From: Rhodothermales bacterium
GTDB lineage: Bacteria; Bacteroidota; Rhodothermia; Rhodothermales; JANQRZ01
Reading direction: 5' to 3'
Length of the DNA: 64,000 bases
Assembly: GCA_028284265.1 (NCBI GenBank)
Contig: JANQRZ010000018.1
Coordinates: forward strand, 1 to 64,000
Below are positions 29,376-37,300 of the stretch, in pieces. Below the pieces are notes generated by a model. That model was given only the letters and a program-made list of their open reading frames with translations, did no database searches and was not told the origin of the DNA. Position 1 is the first letter of the stretch, and the number at the start of each line of letters is the position of its first letter. A program made the translations under genes and the position numbers.

Positions 29376-29876
29376 ATGCCCGATACTGCCAAGACCTCTG
29401 CCCTCGGCTACGACCTCACGCCTCTGCGCGGCGACGCCCGCGACCGCGCTGCCGACACGGCAGGCCTCGACGCCGAGGAACGCCGCATCCTCCTCGACCA
29501 CGGCACGGAGCGCCCCGGCTGCGGCCTCCTTCTCGACAACAAGGAGACCGGAACCTACGCCTGCCGCCTGTGTGGCCTACCGCTTTTCGAGAGCGGCGCG
29601 AAGTTCGATTCGGGCACCGGCTGGCCCAGCTTCTTCCAGCCCGTTGACCCCGACCATATCCGCGAGTTGAAGGATATCTCGCACTTCATGATCCGCACCG
29701 AAACGCGGTGTGCCCGCTGCGACGGCCACCTCGGCCACGTCTTCCCCGACGGCCCGCCGCCGACCGGCAACCGCTACTGCATGAACTCCGCCGCACTCCA
29801 ATTCTATCCCGAAGGTGAAACCCCAGCGCAACGCACCGCCGCTGCTCCTACTGGGGCAGCATCAGCGGGAACCTGA
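29376..29876 (+). CDS. msrB: Peptide-methionine (R)-S-oxide reductase
   Basis: MsrB repairs oxidised methionine in proteins. The 166-residue protein has the two zinc-binding CxxC pairs (Cys63/Cys66 and Cys112/Cys115), the central [14 protein letters not shown] motif, and the catalytic cysteine Cys135 in NRYCMNS. A further cysteine at 49 (RPGCG) could be the resolving residue. There is no signal peptide. The last 15 bases overlap the convergent MscS-like gene, so both coding ends share the same DNA. Confidence 0.95.
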   Translation: MPDTAKTSALGYDLTPLRGDARDRAADTAGLDAEERRILLDHGTERPGCGLLLDNKETGTYACRLCGLPLFESGAKFDSGTGWPSFFQPVDPDHIRELKDISHFMIRTETRCARCDGHLGHVFPDGPPPTGNRYCMNSAALQFYPEGETPAQRTAAAPTGAASAGT

Positions 29877-31301
29877 GTTGGTGAGGTCGAAGAAACGGCG
29901 GATGCGCTGGAGGATCGAGACCGAGGTCATCGGGCCTACGGTGTCGGCCTCGGCGCGGGCGAAGGCGTCGGCCCGCTGCGCGAGGCGCTCGCTCTCCTCG
30001 CGGGCCAGCGCTTCAGCTAACTCCTCATTGGCTTCGAGGAGCGCTTTCATCTCTGCCTTTCGCACTTCGATCACCCCGACCTCACCAATAGCCACCGCAT
30101 CGGCAGAGCGCGACGCTCCTGTGAGCAACGCCATCTCACCGATCACCTCACCCGGCGCAATCTCAGCCACGCGGACCAACCGCCCGTCGGGAGCCGGTAC
30201 GCGAATTTCGACGCGGCCCCGGTACACGACAAACATCGACTCGCCGGGATCACCTGCGCGGAGCACTGTCTCACCCGGACTGTAGAGCAGCGTCCGCGAC
30301 CGCTCGGCGAGGTAGCGCCGCTCCTCCGGCATGAGCGGATCGAGAAGGGTCGCCTCGTCCAGCCAGCGTGCCCGCTCCTCCACCGGGTCCTCGGCGGTCA
30401 CCACCGGCGGGTCGTAGGGCACCTCGACCTCGTGCGGGTACGGGATCGGGATGTTGTTTCGGGCATAGGCGTACCACACCCGCTCCCGGATCAGCGCATC
30501 GGTCTGCCCAACACGGAGATAGTCCTCGACCCAGTAGAGCACCTCGAAACCAACTGACGAGTCGTCAAAGGAGGCGAGGCGGATCTGCGGACGGGGCCGT
30601 TCGGCGACGCCCGGCACATCGACTAGCGCCCGCTCCACCACGGCAACGATCCGCTGAGGTGGAATCTCATAGGGTGCCGGGATGACGACCCGGCGGCGCG
30701 TGGCTTTCGACCGAGGAAACACCTCGATGGGGCTCTGGGCCACGAGCGCGTTCGGGAGCACGATCTGGGATTCGTCCTCCGTAACAATCGTGGTCGCCCG
30801 CCAGTTGAACGACGCCACGCGGCCCCGGAGATCATTCGAGTGGATGACATCGCCGAGCCGGAACGGCTGGCCGATCTGGAGCGCGATCCCGGCAAAGAAG
30901 TTGCCCAGTGTCTCCTGCAACGCGAGACCGAGCACGACCGACGCCACGGCGCTCGTTGCAATAGCCCCCGTCAGACTCTGCCCGAACACGCCACCGGCGA
31001 TCAGGAGACCGAGCACGAAGTAGAGCAGCAGCGCCACTACGGCGTGGATGAGCGCCGGGGCACGGTGTCCTTGGGTGCGGACAAACACAACGTCCAGCAC
31101 GAAGAACCGTACGATCTGGACGCCAAGGATGCCAACCGCCGTCAGGAATGCGGCCAGCAGCCAACGAAGTGCCGACGTTGAGATCAGGCCGGTTTCGGGT
31201 GGTGCAAGTGCATACGCCGACGCATAGGCAACACCGAGCAGAACGGCGAAGAGAAACGGGAGCCGGAGGGCGCGGAAGGGATTTGTAATGAGCGTCGGCA
31301 T
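29862..31301 (-). CDS. MscS-family channel with C-terminal cyclic-nucleotide-binding domain
   Basis: The 479-residue protein has about four N-terminal membrane segments and the MscS pore and beta-domain region, with [20 protein letters not shown] as the pore-lining helix (about 145-165). Next comes the alpha-beta vestibule, and then a complete cNMP-binding domain from about 340, with [20 protein letters not shown] and the phosphate-binding cassette [17 protein letters not shown]. This architecture matches bacterial cyclic-nucleotide-gated MscS channels (bCNG). Gating by cAMP or cGMP is known for some relatives and inferred here. The cassette has Arg-Ser in the expected place, so nucleotide binding is plausible. 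Confidence 0.92.
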   Translation of the reverse strand: MPTLITNPFRALRLPFLFAVLLGVAYASAYALAPPETGLISTSALRWLLAAFLTAVGILGVQIVRFFVLDVVFVRTQGHRAPALIHAVVALLLYFVLGLLIAGGVFGQSLTGAIATSAVASVVLGLALQETLGNFFAGIALQIGQPFRLGDVIHSNDLRGRVASFNWRATTIVTEDESQIVLPNALVAQSPIEVFPRSKATRRRVVIPAPYEIPPQRIVAVVERALVDVPGVAERPRPQIRLASFDDSSVGFEVLYWVEDYLRVGQTDALIRERVWYAYARNNIPIPYPHEVEVPYDPPVVTAEDPVEERARWLDEATLLDPLMPEERRYLAERSRTLLYSPGETVLRAGDPGESMFVVYRGRVEIRVPAPDGRLVRVAEIAPGEVIGEMALLTGASRSADAVAIGEVGVIEVRKAEMKALLEANEELAEALAREESERLAQRADAFARAEADTVGPMTSVSILQRIRRFFDLTNSGSR

Positions 31302-31446
31302 GATCGGTTGGGGTTCACCGGGGAAACTATGCCACAGCTCCTATTTGGAGCCCCCACGCGAGACTCGCGCTCTCAACTCAAGCCGGCGAATCAGCAATCA
31401 GACACAGCCGCTTCCACCAGAACCGCAACACATACCCTTTTCTGGA

Positions 31447-32853
31447 TCACGAGAGGTTCGACTCGCCGAGCCAATCCTCGGGCCGTTCCGGCGGCAGCGT
31501 CCGAGCGTAGTACCAGTAAATCGGCAGACCAAGCGCCACCCCGCCGAGACCGGCGAGCGCCCGTCCCGGCGTGGCGATGAGCGTGTTCACCAAGAGATAG
31601 AGCGTCGCCAGCAGAAAGAGTGCGGGGACGACCGGATAGCCCCACACCCGGTAGGGACGTTCGGCGTCGGGCAGCTTCCGGCGCAGCACGTAGACCGACG
31701 CCACGGCGAGCCCGTTGAAGAGCAGGACGAGGAAGATGACGAGGTCCGTGAGGATGTCGAAGGTGCCCGAGAGCGCCGTCGCGATGGAGAGTCCTCCCAA
31801 GGCAAGCGTCGCATAGACTGGCGTGCGGGTTCGAGCCGACAGCCTAGCCAGCGAGCGGGGCAGCAACCCGTCGCGGGCTAGCGCGAACGGAAGGCGCGAA
31901 CGGGTGAGCAGACTCGCGTGGAGCGAGCCGAAGGTCGAGATGAGCAGTCCTACGGCCAAGAGGGTCGCGCCCCCAGCCCCGAGGAGGCGGACCAACACCG
32001 CGCTCGCTACAGACGACTGCTCCGACACGCTCGCTACCACCTCCGGGTCGAGCGCATAGAAAAACCCAGCGTTGACGAGCACATACAGCCCGATGATCAG
32101 CCCCGTCGCCCCGACGAGCGCAAGAGGAAGCGTCCGACCCGGATCACGTACCTCTTCGGCCAGCAACGTGATGAAGGTCCACCCGGCGTAGCTCCAGAGC
32201 GCCCCGATGATGGCTGCCCCGAAGCCTGCCAGCCCGAGTCGGGCACTCTCCGGGACGCCCTCGCAGACGCCCGCCGCTCCGCTCGCGCCAAAGTGCCCCC
32301 ACGTCCCGTCGCCGAACGCGAAAGCCGCTACACCAACGCCGACCACTAGGGTGACCTTGAGTCCGGTCACGACGGAGGCCACCGCCCCGTTGCTCCCGAC
32401 CGGAGCCAGTGCCAGCGCGGTCAGGGCGACCAGCACCCCCACGGTCACCGCCTTGGCCTGCCCCGGCGACAGACTGCCGCCGACGAGGTCGTTAAAGAAG
32501 ATGGCGAAGACGACAGCCAGCGCAGCACTCCCTCCCACGGCGCGCAGGATGCCGCCCCACGCGGTAAGAAACGCCCAGAAGCGCCCGAACGCGGCCCCGA
32601 CGTAGTTGTAGGGCCCCCCGGCCCGAGGTAGCATCGCTCCGAGTTCGGCGTAGGACAGCGCCCCAGCGAGCGTGAAGACGCCCGCGACCACATAGGCGAG
32701 TAGCACCAACCCCGGCGAGCCAACGTTGCACGTCATCACCCGCGCCTTGACGAAGACACCCGAGCCAACGACCGAGGTGACGATGATCGCCGCCGTGGGA
32801 GTGACCGTCAGGCTGCGCTTTAGGCCGGGCGATGCCTCAGGAAGATGCGCCAT
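31447..32853 (-). CDS. APC-superfamily amino acid permease
   Basis: The 468-residue integral membrane protein has 12 predicted spans. The first carries the APC signature TAAIIVTSVVGSGVF, and AYVVAGVFTLAGALSYAELGAMLP follows as in LAT/APC family transporters. The substrate is likely an amino acid but cannot be specified. It stands alone between the MscS-like channel and a secreted protein of unknown function, all on the minus strand with gaps of about 135-145 bases. Confidence 0.92.
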   Translation of the reverse strand: MAHLPEASPGLKRSLTVTPTAAIIVTSVVGSGVFVKARVMTCNVGSPGLVLLAYVVAGVFTLAGALSYAELGAMLPRAGGPYNYVGAAFGRFWAFLTAWGGILRAVGGSAALAVVFAIFFNDLVGGSLSPGQAKAVTVGVLVALTALALAPVGSNGAVASVVTGLKVTLVVGVGVAAFAFGDGTWGHFGASGAAGVCEGVPESARLGLAGFGAAIIGALWSYAGWTFITLLAEEVRDPGRTLPLALVGATGLIIGLYVLVNAGFFYALDPEVVASVSEQSSVASAVLVRLLGAGGATLLAVGLLISTFGSLHASLLTRSRLPFALARDGLLPRSLARLSARTRTPVYATLALGGLSIATALSGTFDILTDLVIFLVLLFNGLAVASVYVLRRKLPDAERPYRVWGYPVVPALFLLATLYLLVNTLIATPGRALAGLGGVALGLPIYWYYARTLPPERPEDWLGESNLS

Positions 32854-32955
32854 AGAGCCGGAGGCTTCAGTCCTGCTTTTTAGTGAGAGGCCAAACTAAA
32901 CCAGCGTACCGATCAAGATGGACCAAGACGCGACGACGCGAACGTAGAAACCAGC

Positions 32956-32979
32956 GGAGGCCGAGTTTCCCCGGCCTCC
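32956..32979 (-). terminator. Hairpin after the two-domain secreted protein gene
   Basis: Perfect 8-bp GC-rich arms GGAGGCCG (32956-32963) and CGGCCTCC (32972-32979) lie 9 bases beyond the stop codon at 32989. A GGTTTC stretch follows on the minus strand. It is a likely intrinsic terminator with a weak U-tract. Confidence 0.6.
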
Positions 32980-32988
32980 ACGGATCGG

Positions 32989-33765
32989 TTAGTTGGGGTT
33001 GTCGGTCCGCATCACGACCCAGTAGATGTTGTCCTTGTGGGCCGAGCAGTGTTCTTGGATGGGGTTGCGCGCGTCTTCGCCGTGGGCAGCAGCATAGCCG
33101 TCGGCGAAGGCCTGGATGCCGTCGAGCACGTTCGGGAGGTCCTCACCTGAGACAGCGACCATGACGTTCCACTCGTCGCCCCAGTTGTGGGTGTAGAGCC
33201 CGCGGCCCATCAGCTTGCCTTCGTCCACGACGGACTGGGCGATGGGCTGGGCACGCTCGCGGTAGTTCTCGATGATCTCACCGATGGCTGGGTACTCGCA
33301 CCTGTAGTGACTGAGGGCCAGCGTGGGCGGGTTGTCTTCGTCCAGAGACGGCGCATCGGGGTTCCGCGTGAAGGACTGCGCCGTGTAGGAGTAATCGCGG
33401 TGCGATGGGCAGGTCTCGATGAACAGGCGGTCGTCGGGATGGGCCGCGTTGTAGCGCCGCCCGGCCTCGTCCCAGCCCTCGGTCGCCGACGCCATATCGT
33501 CACCGGCGTACCAAGTCATCACGTTGTACTCGTCGCCCCACTGGTGGACGGCCATGCCGACCTGAAGCAGCGCGCCTTCGTCTACTAGGGCCTGAGCGAT
33601 CGGCCCCATCCGCTCGCGGCTTTGCTCGACGAGCGTTTCGAGGCCACTCATGTCGCACTGATGAAAGCTGACCATGACCGTCGGCGTCTCAGGAGCGTCG
33701 TCGTCTTGGGCGAAGGCCGGGATGGCGAGCAGGAGGGAAAGGGAAAGCAGGAAAAAGCGTTTCAT
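32989..33765 (-). CDS. Secreted protein of unknown function made of two tandem homologous domains
   Basis: The ATG at 33765 gives a signal peptide ending AIPAFAQ and a 258-residue product; the open frame continues upstream but is not protein-like. The mature part is two copies of one domain of about 105-110 residues. Matching landmarks are HQCDMSGLETLVEQSRERMGP against YRCEYPAIGEIIENYRERAQP, HQWGDEYNVMTWYAGDD against HNWGDEWNVMVAVSGED, and a Cys followed by HRD or HKD near the end of each. I do not recognise the family. The repeated His/Trp-Gly-Asp-Glu motif and paired cysteines suggest a small alpha/beta-barrel dimer fused head to tail. Confidence 0.85.
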   Translation of the reverse strand: MKRFFLLSLSLLLAIPAFAQDDDAPETPTVMVSFHQCDMSGLETLVEQSRERMGPIAQALVDEGALLQVGMAVHQWGDEYNVMTWYAGDDMASATEGWDEAGRRYNAAHPDDRLFIETCPSHRDYSYTAQSFTRNPDAPSLDEDNPPTLALSHYRCEYPAIGEIIENYRERAQPIAQSVVDEGKLMGRGLYTHNWGDEWNVMVAVSGEDLPNVLDGIQAFADGYAAAHGEDARNPIQEHCSAHKDNIYWVVMRTDNPN

Positions 33766-33820
33766 GGGAGTAGGGGTTGGGTTGTGTAGTAGCAGGATGG
33801 AATGAGCAGGACCGCCCGCG

Positions 33821-34201
33821 CTAAGGCGGACGCGCGAGCAGACGCTCGACTTCAGCACGGAGCGAGGTCGCGTTGAAGGGTTTCGGGAGGAAGCCGCCAG
33901 TCTCATCCTGTGAGACCGGCACCTCGCCACTGATGAGGAGTACGGGAATCGCCGCCGTTGCAGCGTCCGCCTTGAGGGCACGAGTGAGCGCGAGACCGTC
34001 GAGGCCGGGCATCATCACGTCGCTGATGAGGAGGTCGGGCGCGAGGGCACGGGCGAGATGAAGCGCCTCGCGCCCATCCGCCGCTGTCACGACCTCGGTC
34101 GCCCCAATCCCGCGCAGGCACCCCGCGACGTAGAGCCGCATGTCCGCATCGTCGTCGGCGACGAGGACGGTGAGTGTGGCAGGAAGCGAGGCGCGTTCCA
34201 T
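33821..34201 (-). CDS. Single-domain response regulator
   Basis: The product is a receiver domain only (126 residues from the ATG at 34201). It has the acidic pocket VLVADDDADM, the phosphoacceptor Asp in DLLISDVMMPG, the threonine/serine switch in PVLLISGE, and the conserved lysine in FLPKPFNA. There is no output domain, so it should act by protein interaction, like CheY or as a phosphorelay partner. It lies 55 bases upstream of the two-domain secreted protein gene, on the same strand. The partner kinase is not evident; the HTCS at 43.3 kb has its own receiver. Confidence 0.92.
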   Translation of the reverse strand: MERASLPATLTVLVADDDADMRLYVAGCLRGIGATEVVTAADGREALHLARALAPDLLISDVMMPGLDGLALTRALKADAATAAIPVLLISGEVPVSQDETGGFLPKPFNATSLRAEVERLLARPP

Positions 34202-34309
34202 GAGACGAGGCGAGGCGAAAGGTGCGGCGTACATAGGGAGACCGGAGAGGATGAAAGGGTGGCAAAAGACGGGACGCCCACCACCGAACGCCCCGCCCCT
34301 CGCCGTTCG

Positions 34310-37300
34310 CTAGCGCAACAGCGTCACCCGCTGCGTCGCTGCGAAACCGGTAGCCGTCGTCAGCCGGACGAGGTAGACCCCGCTCGGCAAGCCCGAACCA
34401 TCGAACACAGTCTCGTGTCGCCCCGCTTCCACTTCGCCATCCACCAGCACAGCGACAGCCCGGCCCAGCATGTCATAGACCACGAGCCGGACGGTCGTCG
34501 CTTCGGGCACATCGAAGCCGAGCGTCGCCCGGTTCGCAAACGGGTTCGGGTAGGCCGGGGTCAGCGCGAACGCCTCCGGCAACGCTGCCGACGAAGCCAC
34601 GCCCTCCGTTTCCGCGGACTCGGCCTCCTCTGCCTCCTTCTCCGTGACCGCGCCTTCCGTCAGTCCACCCTCGGCTACCACCACACGCCATGGCATAACG
34701 TCATCCACCGCCCATGCCTCACCCTCCTTCGATGAAGGCGCTCGCGCGGATGGCTCGCTGCTGCCCTTCAGGCTGCTCGTCACCGTGATCTCGAACGCCT
34801 CCGTGTCCACCGCCACATTCGGGAAGGCCCCGATCTTCAGCGCGTAGTCATACGTCGCTGTCGGCGCACTCCCCGGTACGTTCTGCGTGAACGAGGCCGT
34901 GACCGTCTGCCCGCCGGGGAGCGTCCCCGAGAGGATCGGTGCCTGCGCCACCACGTTGCCTCCGAGCGACGCGGTGAACCAGAACTCGCCCGACGCCGGG
35001 GCCGCGGTGTTGTTGGTGATCGAGTAGTCGAACGTCACCTGGCCGCCGCGGGCAACGACGATCGGCGAGCCGCTCGGATCGGTCCCGGTAACGACGAGGT
35101 CGTAGTCCACCGGCGGCGGGCCTTCGACCTCTACCGCAGCCGAGAACTCGCTCGTCCCCCCGAAGCTGCTCAGCGTGGCGGCGCGGGGGGTGGCAGTCGC
35201 CGAGACGACATCGCCCGCGGTGACGCCCGGAATGCCGGTGATCGAGACCGAGCCGCTGGCGTCGCCGTCGGCGTCGGTGGTCACCTCGAACGCGAGGAGG
35301 AAGCGCTCGCCCTCGCCGAAACCGGAGACGTCCGGCGCGTCCGAGGCGAAGAGCTCGATGTGGACGTCCGTGTTCGGCGTCGAGTCGAGCCGGTAGGAGA
35401 CGGAATCGGGGGTGGCGGCGGTGAGAACGGGGTAGTTCTGGAAGCCGTTGGGTCCGGCGTCCGGGTCGTCCGGGTCGTTGGGCGTCACGCCGTCGGGCGT
35501 CACGCTGTTGGGGTCGCCGACGGGGTCGGCGGTGAGGTCGATCCCGAGGTTGTCGTTGTCGAAGACGGAGTTGCCGAGGATCGCGTTGTCCTCCGGGACG
35601 ATGAAGGTGTATTCCGCCACCAGAATTCCGGTCCCATTGTGGCGGACCGTGTTCCCCTCCAGCCCGGTCCCTCCGGCACCGCCGATGAAGTTCTCCGAGG
35701 CGCCGTAGACACTGATGCCGTTTTCGTTGCCGAGGTCGGCCCCGGCGGCGTTGGTGCCGACGAGATTGTTCCGGACCGAGTTGCCGGTCGTGTTGGGTGC
35801 GCCCGTCTCCACGAGGGAGATTCCATCGAAGGTGTTGAACCCGACGGTGTTGCCTGAACCGAGCCTGGCCTGACCGATGATGGTGTCGGAGCCGTCCTGG
35901 ACCTGAATCCCGACGAGGCCGCCGAGGTTGTCTCCGGCGGCGTTCGTCCCGGCGAAGTTGTTCTGCACCGCGTTGCCCGTCGCGAGTGCTCCCTGCACGA
36001 TGATCCCGAAAGTGTTGAACCCGACGGTGTTGGCGGCGCCCGACCCAATGGAGCCGATGGTGTTGGCCGGAGCATCGAAGACCCAGATGCCGGCGGTGTT
36101 ATTGCTCAGGTTCGCCCCGGCGGCGTTGGTGCCCGCGAAGTTGCCCTGCACCACGTTGCCTGTTGCCGTTCCACCCTGGATGAGGATCCCTGCGAAATCG
36201 TTGAGCCCGACGGTGTTGCCTGCGCCTGCCTCGGTCCCGCCGATGAGATTGTTCGGGGCGTTGAGAATCTGAATGCCATAGACGCCGTTGCCGAGGTCGG
36301 CCCCGGCGGCGTTGGTGCCGACGAAGTTGCCCGCGACAGTGTTGCTCCCGACGGCGGTGCCAGCGCCGCTCTTGGCGAACGCCGCATCGGTGTCGGGACG
36401 GATCTGGATCCCGGCCAGGTTGCTGAACCCGACGGTGTTGCCCGCGCCCGGCGCACTGCCGCCGATGGTGTTGCCCGAGGCCTCCTCGACCACGATGCCG
36501 TAGTCCGTGTTGCCGAGGTTGGCCCCGGCGGCGTTGGTGCCCACGAAGTTGCCTTGCACCACGGTACCCGTCGTGGGTGCCATAACTCTTTCCACGATGA
36601 TCCCGGTGGAGTCACTGAACGCCACCGTGTTGCCCGCGCCGGGCAGACTTCCGCCAATGACGGTGTCGAGGGCGTCCTGGACGACGATGCCGGCGAGCGT
36701 ATGGCCGAGATCAGCCCCGGCAGCGTTGGTGCCGACATAGTTGCCCGTCACCTCGTTGCCCACTGGGGTGTGGCCATCAAAGGCCTCGACAGTTATTCCG
36801 ACAGTGTTGAACCCGACGGTGTTGCCTGTACCCGGCGCACTCCCGCCAATCGTGTTGTCCGAGGCGCCTGCTGCGCTGATGCCTTCGTCCTCGTTGCCGA
36901 GATCGGCTCCGGCAGCGTCCGTCCCGACGAAGTTGCCCTGCACCACGTTGCCTGTTGCCGCTCCGCCATCGACGAGGATCGCGATGCCGTAGTTGTTGAA
37001 CCCGGCGGTGTTACCCGCACCCGGCGCACTCCCGCCAATCGTGTTGTCTGAGGCGTCCTGGACCTGGATGCCAGCGAACGTGTTGCCGAGGCGATCCCCG
37101 GCGGCGTTGGTGCCGGCGAAGTTGCCCTGCACCACGTTGCCCGTCGACGGCGCCACCCCCGTGCTCCGGATGACGACGCCGAAGTTGTTAAACCCGACAG
37201 TGTTACCCGCGCCCGCCGCAGTCCCGCCGATGGTGTTGTCTGAGGCATTCTGGACCAGGATGCCAGAGTCACTGTTGCCGAGATCATCCCCGGCGGCGTT

